Below are positions 13,901-30,815 of a DNA stretch of 64,000 nt, one piece after another. The stretch is taken from contig AP031352.1 of assembly GCA_037833965.1 (NCBI GenBank), forward strand, positions 17,154,501 through 17,218,500. Direction: 5' to 3'. The position numbers and the translations under genes are program-made. Source of the stretch: Marchantia polymorpha subsp. ruderalis (taxonomy: Eukaryota > Streptophyta > Marchantiopsida > Marchantiales > Marchantiaceae). The first letter of the stretch is position 1. Each line of letters opens with the position of its first letter. The notes under the pieces are model-generated. The model saw only the letters and a list, made by a program, of their open reading frames with translations, made no database searches and was not told the DNA's origin.

Positions 13901-16900
13901 ATCAAATAAAAAATATTAGAAAGCTATTATTTATATATATTTACATTTATATTTATATATAGTTTTTATAAGTATTAGTAACTTTTTTAATTACAAAACT
14001 CATATAGTATTGAAATAATATCAAATAAAGTTCTATTATTTCAAATTGAAATAATAGTACTTTATTGAAAATTTCATTTATAAATTTTCGCAATTTATTA
14101 ATATTTATTATGTGTATAATTTAATGAATAACATATATCAAATAATATCATAAATTTGTAAATTAGACTTTTTAAACATACAAATCTTAAAATCTTATGC
14201 ATATAATTATTCATCATCATAGACAAACTTTTTTCTTTCTTCATGGCCGGAATCAAAGCCATGACAGAAAAATAATGTATCGTAAGTAGAATAAGTTGAG
14301 GACTTGAGAAGTCGCAATTTAGTATTACAGAATTGCATAGGTTTCTGCAGTCGGAATCGCAGCGGATGAAAAAAGTCGAAGCCCGACAATCCAAGGTGAA
14401 AAAGGTTTGTGATACCCATACCTATGTCAAATATTGACACCCAAGAGCATGCTATGACGAGACAACTGAAGAGCAAGTAGGAAAAGCACTAGACCCCATA
14501 TAACTAGGAGGCTTGTCATTGGAGTGGAAACCAATCGTGAAGGAAGAGACTTTATTGAAATGTATCATGAATGATAACCAGAAATGGCAGTATCATACAT
14601 GGGAACACCATTCAGTCATACAGAGCATGGGAATCAATGTCCAGTACAGTATGTGAAACTGTTTTCAACTTAAAGCATAGATCAATGGACACACTTCCAT
14701 ATGCAACTTCTGGATAGTTTGGATGTGCATATCTAACATATTATTTTTTTATAAATAATTGAAAATATAAATTTTGGAAATAATATATGCTTTATTGCAG
14801 ATATAAAAAAATCATATTGATTTTATAAAATAAAAAACCTTTTTTATATATGAAAGTTATTTGTTCCTACAAGTATTTGAATTTTATCATGAAAAGATTG
14901 TTATGATGAGAATATATTTGTTTCATCCCAAATCATCAATATTGTTATGGTTGTTGAACACAAACTAAAATGCACATTTTAATTTCAAAAATATGTGATA
15001 GTTTTATACATATTGTTGAGTTTGATATGGAATATTGTTTGATAATACCTCAATGATTATAATATATAATAATAAGTCACAACGTGGAAGAACATTAGTA
15101 TCACCCAATAATCATTCAAATTGAATACAGCAACAATTACATTTATGAAATCATATAACTGAGTAGACATATAGAATTTTTTGGTTCCTATGTTATATTG
15201 TTACTGTTTCCTTCAATTTCGTTGAAATTATTCATATAAAATTAATACAAACGTTATCATTTTAATTTCTGATTTCAAAATGTATCACAATGATGAGAGA
15301 TGTGATATTTGTGTACAATTTGTTTATGAATTCAAGTACGTTGAAACTTTTACAGCTATATGAAATTTTGTTCAAAGAAGTAAATATGTACAGTATATTT
15401 TTACATGTGCATATGGATTTCATTCTGAAAATTATTCATCCATGCTCTTTTTTTGAAATATTACTTTTCAGGCCATATATTCAGCATGAAAATAAATTAA
15501 GTGCACAAAATTATATCTTAACACGATCCAACTGAATCACTTATTCATTTTAAGTGCAATAATTTCAATAATGTATATTAATATGTTCTTAATTAATATT
15601 ATTCAAGCATATAGATCTAACGCTAGATGAGAAAATTGACAAAAGACATACTTTTTTATCTTTCAAATAAATGGAAAAATATGCAGCATCATAGATTGAT
15701 AAAATAATATTCATCTAAAATTAATTTGATATTGTGAGGAAGTAATTTTTGAATACCTGAATACCTTTGCACTATGAAGCTCATGATTTCTGGAATAATT
15801 TTGCAAATTCTTCTTGCTTGAATATTATTCGTTAAATTGGTCTATGTTAGATTTCTTATCAAACTTTCAAAAAATATTAGATTCATCTGAAAAAAAAAAA
15901 ACATGAGAAAAAACATCTACAAATAAAATCAGACTTGATAGACAATGAAAATTTGTATGACTCTTGTATAAATCATTTTTTTTATATCCATGTGTTTTTA
16001 AGATTATATCACATATTTAGTATAAAGATCGTTACAAACTTGCTTTTTCAGTCATTATACATCCATCGTCAATGCATTTTTTTCTGCATAAAGAATGTGG
16101 GATGTTGTTTATTGCATTTTTGTTCAGTTGTAGTATTATTACATTTGTGCTTGATATAGTTGTGCAGACATCAATTTACTTGTATTAATCAGTTTCAATA
16201 CTATATTCATTCAATTTTGGATGATCACAATCATTATGATGTTGAAAGCAGAACTGAAAGCCAGTCATCTTTAGAACTAAAACAAAGATTAAATTTTGTA
16301 TTGAATAAATTCACAAATATAATAAGATAATCAAATTTCAAAAATACTGATAAATTCATATTGTAAAAACATATGAACTTAGGAATTGAACCAAATATTT
16401 TGAAAATAAGTGTATACTTTCTTATATATTTGTATTATTTCAGTTAATTTTTGTTACTGTATTTATCAAAAATCTGATTTGAATACAAATGCTGTTAGAG
16501 CTTTATACAAAGTAATTATATATTATTTACTTCATCTCTGTGAAATATGTTGTTTGAATGAAGTGAAAAACAAACAAAAACCAATCATCTTCAAATAAAA
16601 TTATGACATTAAGCAAATTTTTGTAATCTAAGAATGAATGATGAGTTTAGCTATCTTTATGATACATATAAATTAATAAGATACATGAAAAATAAATATA
16701 CATTATTATTAATTATTTTAATATATAAAATAATTCGTATATTTAATAATTGACTAAAAATATGGTTCCATAATTTTTATAATAAAATTGGTAAATCAAT
16801 ATGAAATTACATCAAAAGTCAACGGAATTCTCAAATTATATTGAATGAGGATTACTATTGGAATCACAGAACATATGAAGAGACACATACTATAAGAAAA

Positions 16901-19900
16901 AATTGATCTATGATGTACATTTTTGCATCTTCAATTATATCGTGTTACAATGTTATTGCAACTCTTTGAAAAAAATTACTTGTAAACGTTAGGCTTAATT
17001 CGTGCCTAATGTTAACTATGTTCTTGAAAACTTTGCTTTAGGAGTCAATTATGTTCGGTTCCAACAACTAAAGGCGGGAGATCTAGCTCAACCTCAAATC
17101 TTGTACCAGTCTCACTTATATACATCGGTATGTTTCCTTGGAGTGACCGAAGTCGAATTACGTTACTTGCCTCGTCAAATCTGTATGAATGTGTGATGTG
17201 TGAGTTATCATGTTTTTTCAGCCGCATTAAAATCTCTTTGATGCATATCAAATCACATAGTGGTAATGATTGATGTCTCAATCCCTTTTCTATTTTTATA
17301 TCCAAATTTAATTATTTATCATTTGATTTTTTATGTCATATTTGTAAAATTAAAATTAATAACTGTATAAAAAAACGTAATGAGCAGAAACCCATGTTTT
17401 GATTTTTTTCTAATATCATGTACATTCATATATACATACAGTGAATTTTTTTTCCATGTTACATTTAAAAAACTAAATGAATCATATAATATTAGTCTGC
17501 ATACAACATTCAATCATGCCTACCATTCACTTGAATTCATCATGAATAAGTGATAACACAATATTTGCATAGCATCTACTCTGAATTTTTTTATGAGAGA
17601 TATTTGATATTTTTGAAACCAAGAAAATTTATTTATTTTCAGTCTGTTTTTACATATAATATTGAATCATCGTATTTTATACATCATTTTTCACTTATTC
17701 ACAAAAAGAAATTAAACAAATTTGGAAGACTTACTAGCTTCAAAACTGTATATATCCAAATAATAGGATTATAGCTAATAATATTGACCAAAATTAATCA
17801 GCTTGTTCAAATTTTCATTCTAATATCGTTAAATCTATGAAAGTTTTAGCTATGTATATATAAATATTTAATACATTACTAGTATCACATGAGAAAATTA
17901 ATTAGCTAATTTAAAACTTTCAGGACATAAACTGCACATATTTCTAAGCTCTTTGATTCTCTAATAATTGGCAAAAACTATCACTTATCATTGTAAACAA
18001 AGTAGTCATTTTCTGTGAATAAATTACATCATACGATGTGTAAAATAGCTTTAGTTTCTTTTCAACCCTTAGGTTTAACCTCATAAATATCACATTGACT
18101 TACAAAAAATTATAATAAAATACATCTGAATTAATAGCATTCATTAGTTAAGAAATCATTTGAACATTCGGTACTATATATGTCATACTTCTATCATAAT
18201 TGTTGTTAATTTTTTGTACATAGAATCTTAATATGAGAACAAGATGGAAGATTAACAATAAAAAAAGGGTTATTTTCTGCCAATTTTTAAATATTGGTAT
18301 TTCACTATCAATAGCTCAAAGGTCGTGATATAAAAGGAAAAAAGCAATTGCGAAACAAAATTTAGACTCAATGTATGAAGAGTGAATTCAAAATTCGGAT
18401 CTTGAGATTTGATATTGCAAAATTAGACAAACATTGGTATGCATGCATATGAATCATGTTAAAAACATTTGCATTTCACAACTTATTTCAATTTTGGTTT
18501 GAGATTTTTTCTCCAAATCAAAAAGTTGTATGCTGAAAATGATTTTTATAAATTCTAAAATTATGATATTTACATAAATTTTGAAAAATAAGTATAATAT
18601 CTATAACAACTAAACCTTTTTTCTGTAAAGTTGATAAAAATGAACCAATGGGCCCAATCGGCCAACGGGCCCATGATATAACTCTTCACAAAGTTTTTGT
18701 AGTTCATATTAATCTGAATTTCTAAATAAACATATTTTTAAAAAAAAATTATATTATCATCTTTGTATTAACGTAGTGTTCATTTTAGTTAGTATATTTT
18801 CTACTATGTCCCTTTATATGTGAATTAAATGATACAATGAAACCAAATTCTAGAGTTGTCCTTGAGGAGTTGTACAATGATTGCAGATCTCTATAATTGT
18901 ATATATATTTTCATTTCTGAAATAAAATCAAGTTACAAACATTAAATAAATCAAATTTATTTACTAATCAAAATAAAATAAAATAAAATTCTTTACGTTG
19001 ATGTTTAGTCATTATGTCGTTACATAATTAATACTTTCTATAAATATGGATTATTTCTTATTTCGCTATTTTAATATTTTAATCATTTAAGAATTTGTTT
19101 ATCAATCTCATGTGTTGTGAAGAATTAATTGCACATGTAGAATTATAGTTACAGAATTACACATTTATATGATGTGAATACATTTTAATTTAAGGTTATA
19201 AACATTTACATATATAAAAAAAATTTGGTTTTATTTTACATTCCTATAATTTGCATTTCTTATCAAATTTTTTTAATTAAATGATTAATTCAAGATCATG
19301 AAATGGTAGGTGATAATATAAAAATATATCTTTTATTTATCTATTAAAAAATAATAACACTATTATTGATATGATTTTTATGCACTTTAGAGCAATTAAA
19401 ATATATAATTCAATTCAAGAAAACTTATATTCAAGAATTTAAAAAAATTTATATTCAATTTATCATAATGCTGAATATTAACGTTATTTATAGACATAAC
19501 TTTGAGTATCTGAATTTATATGAGATTATAAGAATAATTTGAGGTAAAAAAATTATTTAAAGTAAACAATATAAACAACACTCTCTAGTTAATGTGATCA
19601 TGGTTAGTTAGATTACCTTGCTTGTGCTATATGAATGACTAATACAAACTCTAAGATGATATTTTGTAGTAAAAAATTGTGTGTTTAGTGCAAGTAAGTT
19701 AGTTGAAGTGATTTAATTAGTTTATATATATTAGTATATATATATTAGTTTTTTAATTAGTTAGTTACATATTAATTTATTGGAAATTTTTGTCACTCTG
19801 AAAATTAAAAGAAACTCTTAAAAGAATTGATATTAAGATAAAATTTTCAAGAGAATTTTAATAGATATTTAATCGTAAAATATCACTGTTGAACATATAC

Positions 19901-20190
19901 TTCATATCATTATGTATTCAAAATATGAAGCAGAAATTTTATCAATCTTTTCAAGATAAGCAGTAATAAATTTCTGATATCAAATATGAATTTGAACAGA
20001 ATCTAAATATGTATAAATTTAAAATGATTTTCTGAATTTGACAGTGTTTTCTGTATATTTTAAATACGTTTTCTAAAATTTGAAGAAATACAAGATGGAT
20101 CGTATTTATATTTACTTAGTAGTAAAAATCTTTGATTATTGACTTGATTTTCGTATCAAAGCTTAGTTTCGTATTGGATCTTTCAAATGG
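10981..20190. other. Long, very AT-rich gene-empty stretch
   Basis: About 9 kb of extremely AT-rich sequence with poly-A, poly-T and TA-rich runs. All open frames are short, rich in I, K, N, F and Y, and resemble nothing. I found no TE protein motif, no tRNA and no long direct repeat. Old, decayed repeats may be present but cannot be recognised by eye. Confidence 0.55.
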
Positions 20191-20603
20191 ACGTGAAGGA
20201 TCCCATGTGTGCAGGAAAACTATATACATGAAGAGATAAAAAAAAACCGTTTTGGTAGAACTTGTATTTCATTAATGCCCAGTAGTCCACTTCCAACAAC
20301 AGCAAATGCGGGGATGAAAATTACATTGAGGGTTATTGAAGTTGTGATTTTCCTTCCATCCGCATCGTGCAGGTTTGAAGAGAAAGTTAGTCAGGACGTG
20401 TATCTGTCATCTGCGGTACAACGCACTCGGTCTATAGTTACCAGCTGAAAGATGTTCTGATCTACAAAGTCAAGGATAAGGGTCATGGTTTACGGTTCAA
20501 AACCATGATGCACTACTAATAGATTAGAAAAACTATGTAGCACCGACGCTTTCATGGCCTGCAAAACGCACGCACTGGAAAGAAGTAGTGGAGTGTTCCC
20601 AAG

Positions 20604-21020
20604 TTACTTTTCAACGGGCAAGCCTTTGAAAGGATCATCTACTGGAAGAGTCGAAAGCAGGGCAAACCTTGAATTATGTGATGAACTTAAAAAATCGGTA
20701 GTATTTGTACGTTCACATATCAATTGCAATCTGTTTAGAGAGGAAAACAGAAATAGCTTTCGCTGCGAATGAGACATCAAGAAGAGACTAAAGAGGGGAT
20801 TGAGAAAAGCACAAGGTCTCGTTCCATCAATGAATTTCAAGCAGTAAACGTACATATATTGGAGGCTACGTCTTTGGCGTTTCAGTAGTTCAAAGCAGAG
20901 AACAGGCTGCAGAGAACACTCTGTCCAGAGTGTTCTCTGCAGCCTCTCTTCCAGACGCAACCTTTTTTCAAGCTCTGCCAAGTTCGTCTGTACCTCCTGA
21001 TTCGAATCAATCCCAGACAT
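20604..21020 (-). CDS. Possible small hypothetical ORF (138 codons)
   Basis: An ATG at 21020 opens 138 codons. The first about 35 residues (MSGIDSNQEVQTN, then LAELEKRLRLEERLQ) have a charged, heptad-like pattern that could be a short coiled coil. The rest is basic and Phe/Ser-rich with no family signature. An overlapping frame starts at 21082. The ORF crosses a perfect 20-bp inverted repeat, which is unusual for coding DNA. I do not recognise it. It may be one exon, a relic or chance. Confidence 0.15.
   Translation of the reverse strand: MSGIDSNQEVQTNLAELEKRLRLEERLQRTLWTECSLQPVLCFELLKRQRRSLQYMYVYCLKFIDGTRPCAFLNPLFSLFLMSHSQRKLFLFSSLNRLQLICERTNTTDFLSSSHNSRFALLSTLPVDDPFKGLPVEK
20904..20945. 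repeat. 42-bp near-perfect palindrome (20-bp arms, 2-nt spacer)
   Basis: AGGCTGCAGAGAACACTCTG at 20904-20923 is followed by the dinucleotide TC and then by its exact reverse complement at 20926-20945. All 20 arm positions match. As DNA it could extrude a cruciform; as RNA it gives a long hairpin with almost no loop. Confidence 0.9.
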
Positions 21021-22500
21021 TCCCGGCCCCCAGCACGGAACATCTTATTTCCCACCCTGTCTGCCATCTTCCATATCCCCATGGGAGCTTCAGAGCGACC
21101 TTCTCGAGGTCTCCTCGACTCAATCTAGCACCCGAATGGCTTCAGTTGGGAAGCTCGTGGGTTCCAGGTCCACCGGTGTTTTTCAAGTGTCCGTAGTGAT
21201 ACCGAAGCGCAATCGGACATGAATCGAGGGGAATGAGGTGAATGAAAAGGAAGCATTAGATCAAATAAAACCTAAAGAGGATGTGTCAAATCAGCCACTC
21301 TTGTACGGAGGAGTGCAAATTGAAAAGAGTTACGAAGCATCAATGATAATTTTTGAACTGCACCCCAAGCTTTCATAAGATATCCTTGACTTTCCTTCTA
21401 GCATTGGGTACAATGAGCAGTTGTTTGGTCAGTACAACTTTTGTCGCCACAGACGGCAGCTAAATCAGCAAAGTACCCCCATGGCCTCTCTATTTTCGTC
21501 TTCGATATGATAGTGTTTGCATACAGGAAATCAAGTATATGAATGAACTGTATATTTCTATTCCACTCGTTCATGATTTTTGGACCGTCTTAGGTTTAGA
21601 TCTGTACAGAAATCGGGTGAAAATATAGAGTTCCACGAGATTCTCTCGACATATGGAAACTGGGGCAGCTCGATCTACGAGTTAAGAACCTGTCCCGTTT
21701 TCCTCCGGTCTTTGGTCCAATAACGGGTGAAGAAGGGAATCACTTGCAGAATCAGGTCTACTGAAAATGCCAATGTGGAATTCTTAAATCCAGAACTGTG
21801 CTACTGCATGAAGATGCTCTCATGATCGAGAGCAAATTAGATAAAATTTCCAATCTAATACGGAGAATCCTGTGCTATCGGAAAACAGAAGGAAAACTAG
21901 GCCAGCAGAAGGATAATCTTATGCACAATTGAATCGACGCATTATCTCGAAGCAACTGTCCAAGCAAACCGAAACTAGCTATGTCTCTTTGTTCGGCGTT
22001 CTTACTGAACGCTTGTTGAAATCCCCAAAAATCGACAAAGGCAGGCTTGACAACACAACATACCTCCCGCCACAGGATCAAAGTCACACGTTCGCCTTTG
22101 TGCAGAAGCAATGAAACTGCTACAACTGGGTAGAAATAAGATTGTTGAACGTCGCTCCGATTCCGATTGGCTTGTTCAAGTCCACATTAAGGTTCTTCCT
22201 TGAGGGAGCAAAGTCTGCACTTCATCGAGACGATTAGCCCTGAGTCTTTGAAAATCTGAGGTGCCTGTTGGCTGCGATTGCGATGCACATATGAGATTTT
22301 TCCTGTTAGAATCTGGTGCGAGATGATGATGCGAGGATGTTGGTCCGATTCACCCTACACTCCGACTAATCATGAAGAGAGTGTAACGTAGTCCGCAGTT
22401 GTAACAGATAAACAAGCTTCAGATGTGCAGCAGAGGGAGTTCGAAGCCAAAGTCGGATCTTATCGTTATCATCTCATGAACGACAGTTGGCGTAGTAGGG

Positions 22501-24414
22501 GAGGGAGTGATTAGTTCGTCAAACACTCTCATTTTTTTTTGTGTAGCAACAAACTGCTACATTATGAAGTAGAAACCAATGGAATTGGTTTCATCCATAT
22601 TTTCAAGTTGGTTATCAACACATTTTAGGGTGTTTGTTTTTACATTTGAGTCGATTTTTCTCAAATCCTATATTCTGATCGGCATTTTTTTGTAATATAT
22701 CTTTTTTATGAATAGTATCCAATCTAAAGGAGAGATGGACTTTCCAGCAAGAGATAGTTTCTTCTTGAAATATCACGAGTATTCTCATTCTATGTTGGTT
22801 TTAATCTTTTAACAACTGAATAGTTGACCTGAACTAAAATAGACTTTTAAGTACCTGAACTGGTACTTGGATTCCTCCACTGAAGTAAATATACCACATC
22901 CGATACTCCGGTTTAAAGAGAATCAGAGTTACTGAAACTTTTGCAGATATTGTAGATCTAGAACTCTATTTACTAATTTTACAAAATCTAAAACCTTAAT
23001 GACTGTTGGTAAACTTTAACTCTTGCCTCGTGATTCTTCGTCTGCTATTCTTCAGAAGGCTCAAGTTAGTGAACCTTTTGACTGGAGAGTCAGGTCCAAG
23101 GTGGCATAAGTCAAAGTCATGCCTCCTTATGCATGTCTTATCTTGATATGATCATATTTATGTAGATTCATTAAAATATTATAAAATTTTTAAAGAAATT
23201 TCTGTTGTCTATATAGGCAGCGTTTGATGATGTGAGTTCAGATCTTATGAGTTTGGTATGGTTTTGAAGTTGAAGATAACTATAACGGGCTAGGATGTGT
23301 ATTAGTTGTAGTTCACTTTCTTTCATGGCGTCACTTAGAGCGACGCATGTTTTCTATGTCTAAAGTGTCATTGATCTCAAATTTATAATGGTTAATTTTT
23401 CTACTTTAAAAGATGCACATCGATCATTACAAAATAACCAAAGACATTCACAAGAGGAAATTACGAAATCAGGATACGTCACTCTTGCCTTAGACACAAG
23501 CTATTTTGATAGCTATTTTCTGGTGTTTGTGTTATACATAAGTTGTGGGATGATGAAAGTGGTGAGCATCACTGTCATATTAAATCTTGAAAGTATTTGA
23601 AACTAGAATTCCAAGTCTTCATTGTTAGAAATATTGTCTTGTAACACCTATGATCATAAAATATGAATTTTTTCTTATCATTTGATCGGATCGCACACGG
23701 TTTAAAACACTCAAGGACAGAATATCCGTAGATGAATTTCCATTATGCTCACTCTCTACATACTACATTGTGCTTTCTATGAGTGGACCATGTGATTTTA
23801 TATTTTGCTTTGCATTTTATCATGGACAAAATTAAGGAGTTTTCTGCGTTGGTTTTTAGTAGATTAAATGAGTATTCAGTCACAAAGTTTCCAAAGGAAT
23901 AGCCATAATCTCTAACAATAAATCTCAATGCGGAATGGATAATGGTTAGTTCAACTCTCAAATGAAATTCAATATCTTGAGAAATGAAAAAAAAAACCGC
24001 ATACTATATCTAGTATCTATATGCAATTTGGCTTAGGTTCATACAAGATTTGACGAAAAAGTGAGGTTAGCTCTTAAGTTTTAATGAGAAACTAGATTTG
24101 ATCATAACTACAAGTTGTGAGAAATAGAACCAAGAGTCTGAAAAGTAATACTTTGCAAGAATGTGCATGATGCAAGAGTCTAAAAATACAATTTTTTTTA
24201 TCATTCTTGTGAAAACTGTTGAGGTCTTCATTTAAGTAAAAGTAGAGTGTAGATCATTCAAGATGGAGATATATAACATTGAGATAAGTTTTAATGAAAT
24301 TTTGATTGATATCATGTTGAACTATTCGAGTGCTCTTTAGATTATAAATAAAGTATAAAGACGTGCACATCTTCAAATTTCGTTAAAGAACGCAGGAATC
24401 TAATTTAAGAATCG
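22501..24414. other. AT-rich intergenic DNA, no gene seen
   Basis: Open frames here are short and unlike any protein family. I see no repeats beyond simple A/T runs. Confidence 0.5.
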
Positions 24415-24488
24415 TGCTTCCACTGAGAGTTGAACTCAGGACCTCCCGCTTACTAAACGGGTGCTCTAGCCAACTGAGCTATAGAAGC
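24415..24488 (-). tRNA. trnT-AGU: tRNA-Thr (anticodon AGT)
   Basis: Read on the minus strand, the 74 nt fold as a complete cloverleaf. The 7-bp acceptor stem is GCTTCTA with TGGAAGC (one G-T pair) and discriminator A. The D stem is GCTC/GAGC, the anticodon stem CCCGT/GCGGG with loop TTAGTAA, the variable loop AGGTC, and the T stem CTGAG/CTCAG with loop TTCAACT. Loop positions 34-36 are AGT, so it decodes threonine ACU (and ACC/ACA if A34 becomes inosine). There is no intron and CCA is not encoded, as expected for a nuclear gene. The A box TAGCTCAGTTGG is intact and the B box is AGTTCAACTCT. No run of four or more T follows within about 50 nt downstream, which is unusual for a Pol III terminator. 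Confidence 0.95.
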
Positions 24489-25430
24489 AGATACATTAGT
24501 ATAATCGTATATTAATTTCTCAAAACTCTATGAAGTCATGACAATGAACCGTCACAAAATTGATCTTTACCGGTCGAAACCAAGTATCTCTCTTCCAAAA
24601 ATGAATAAGATAAAAGACAAATAATCTAAGAACTTCTCAATTACAGAGATTTTTGATCTCTTAGAGTGATCAATCTTATCTCTTCCCTAGTGTTACGGCA
24701 TGGTTGTCAATGATGATCCTGTCTGCTATCACAAACTGGTAAAATAATAAATTGTTCTAGAATACATGATTTTCTATTTTTTTAAATATATTTTGCTTAC
24801 TCCATAAGTTCGAAGAGTACAATTCCACGTGAGATTGGATTACCCTACAGCTCAAATCACATATCTCACATCATATATCAAAATTGTCAAGAGGGTCATG
24901 TATGTGAGTGAATTATAACCTTAAGAAACTCTTTGTTGGATCACGAACAATGATAGAGTACAATACATCAAGTACAATTTGTAACTATGATGATGTATCA
25001 TAAGTAAATGTGATATATCATTGGTAATTGGAGCTTCGAATGTCATTTTCGGTGTGGAACATGGAGTCGAAGTTTATTGGCCAAATCAGACCATTCCATA
25101 TACTTTAATACTTTTACTCTCAAAATTTCAACAGTAACCCAAAGGTTGGATCGAGGAGAAGAAGAGGAGACGTGGAAAAGTTAGGCTGAAAGTTGGAGAG
25201 TGTACTATGTGGCAGCGACAAGCAACCACAAGTAGGAGGAACGTTAAAAATAGATGGACGTCGATGGCCGAGCAAACTCCGACGTGGCATCAGTCTTGTC
25301 CTTTTAGAACAGCCGAGTACTCGGGTAGGTAAATTGGACCACCGGTTCATTTATCATTTTAAGAAGTTCTACATCGGTCGTCCGATACCACATCGTACGG
25401 AGACAAACGAGTTGAGAATCGCGAATTTCG
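24489..25430. other. Intergenic DNA between the tRNA and the ATP2 promoter region
   Basis: The DNA is AT-rich up to about 25100 and then becomes gradually GC-richer. Short frames at 25120-25435 on both strands show no signature. Confidence 0.45.
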
Positions 25431-26193
25431 AATGAATGAGGAGGTAATTCTCAAAGTTCATGACGCCGCAGGTCCCGGACCTTCTCAGGCACAGTACGAT
25501 GCCTTCCACGGCGAGACCAGAACAAGGAACAAAAACACACAACTTTGGCCCCAGAAGCAAAAGACCGCAGGATGCATGATCCGACGGCAAAGAGTCCCTC
25601 AAACCTCGGTCCATCTGACCCCTTCCCTTCGTCATGACAGCATCAGGCACCGAAATGTCGGGCGACACGCGGGACTCGGGCTCGGATGCGGACCGAAGCC
25701 TCGCCCGCCAGAGGCCAAGTATACTGTTTCGGGACAGTGCGCTTCCCATTCGACCCGAAAAGAAAACAAACGAAGTCCTGCTTTCGGATGGATATGGATC
25801 GTCAGATGCCCTATCGAAAGGCGGAGATGGGCGATCCGGTCCAATTTTCGCCCGCGACGCCAGTGGATCCAGGGGGCAAGCGAGCGAGCACCCGGAGGAG
25901 AACAGCAGAATCCGACGAGGGGAAGGGCCGTGCCGAGCCTGAGGCGACGGGCGCCATAGCTAGAATGCATGCACAGGCTCCGCTAGGGTACGCCTCTTTG
26001 GATGCAGAGCGAGCTCCCAAGCATTTAACTTTTGTCTAGAGGGGGAGAAGAGGAGGACCAGACGAAGAGGAGTGCAGAGGGAGAGAGAGAGAGAGAGAGA
26101 CGGAGAGCGTGGAGCTTCGAGGAGAAGCCCGTCCGATCTTGGGAAGGTCGAAGAGGAAATTGTAGCAGCGGAAGGCGAACAGCAGCAGCAGAC
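25431..26193 (+). promoter_or_regulatory. Upstream and 5' UTR region of ATP2
   Basis: GC-rich flank directly upstream of the ATP2 start codon. A (GA)n tract at about 26079-26102 lies 90-115 bp before the ATG, a common feature of plant 5' leaders. Several overlapping open frames on both strands in 25432-26039 reflect composition; none has a domain and none is in register with ATP2. Transcription start and TATA element could not be fixed by eye. Confidence 0.45.
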
Positions 26194-29903
<3,710 letters not shown>

Positions 29904-30815
29904 AAACTTTACTCATCTTTCCAAACACTCCCCTCAACAGAAATCAGACTTGAGGACTTGTAAAAGGTCATTGATATATAGAAAGCTTCTAGCAGGTTTG
30001 TACAAAGGGAATTCCCAGGGGCAAGTTTTGCATACCACAATTGTTGCCATCGATTCAAATAGCTTTAGGCACCTGCCGAGAGTTTCAGCATGAGGCTGTT
30101 GCCCTGGAATCCTTTTCTCTGCTTCTAGTTTTCCCTTGTTTACCATGGGAATAATACGTGGTCGGTTTTAAATACTGATTACTCCTGGGTTCGCCTTCGT
30201 GACCTCGACATTGATTGTAGCCCGCCCTGGATCAATCCAGGGTGGCAAGCAGATCTTGAACTGAATTTTTGATAATCGTCGTATCAATGGACTTGATGTG
30301 TACGCTTTCCAACTCAAACTGGTCCCGACTTGTGCCCTACGTGGCTTTTTACGTCGACTCATTCGTAGCGAGCATCGATCTGCAATTTGATGAGTAAAAA
30401 ATGGTCAATTCAACTGACTCCACTTACGAGTCGATGTTCGGCATGTTGCAGCCTTCGTTTCCACGTGCAGTGCAGTCATAGTTGGTAGCTGCTTACGATT
30501 AGTCTTGTTTATAGCCAGAAACAGTGTCGGTATTGTTTCAGAAAGAGTAGCAACGCAATGTTTATGAGCTGGTTCGCGCATGGCTACAGGATTGTGCCCT
30601 TTACGTTTGTGTATCTTGGTAGCCCTGCTGGCTTGTGTTAATGACGAAGGCCGCCATCCAGGCGAGAGTTGTTTTTGGGTTTTGTCTGGGTTGAGGCCCA
30701 TTTCACTTTGGCTTATCGTGGCATGGATGATGAAGTCTGTAGGACTTGTACTCATAGAGTCTGGGGTTTTACTCGGCTAAACGTTGTCACCTGAATAAAG
30801 CGACATGCTTTTAGC
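29904..30815 (+). other. 3' untranslated/downstream region of ATP2
   Basis: After the TAG at 29901-29903 there is about 0.9 kb of moderate-GC sequence without a conserved frame. A canonical AATAAA lies at 30794-30799, just before composition turns AT-rich, and could be the poly-A signal of a long 3' UTR. A closer, non-canonical site is equally possible. Confidence 0.35.

Larger units (their letters stand above)
20191..22500. other. Moderate-GC stretch, no recognised gene
   Basis: Composition rises to gene-like levels, with no long conserved frame. The best candidate coding piece is on the minus strand at 20604-21020 (listed separately), crossed by the palindrome at 20904-20945. The stretch could be an unspliced non-coding transcript or a gene relic. 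Confidence 0.35.

Noticed and set aside
25432..26039. Several overlapping frames of 70-175 codons upstream of ATP2
   Set aside because: They occur in all frames on both strands in a GC-rich flank and share no known family. The region fits a promoter and 5' leader better.
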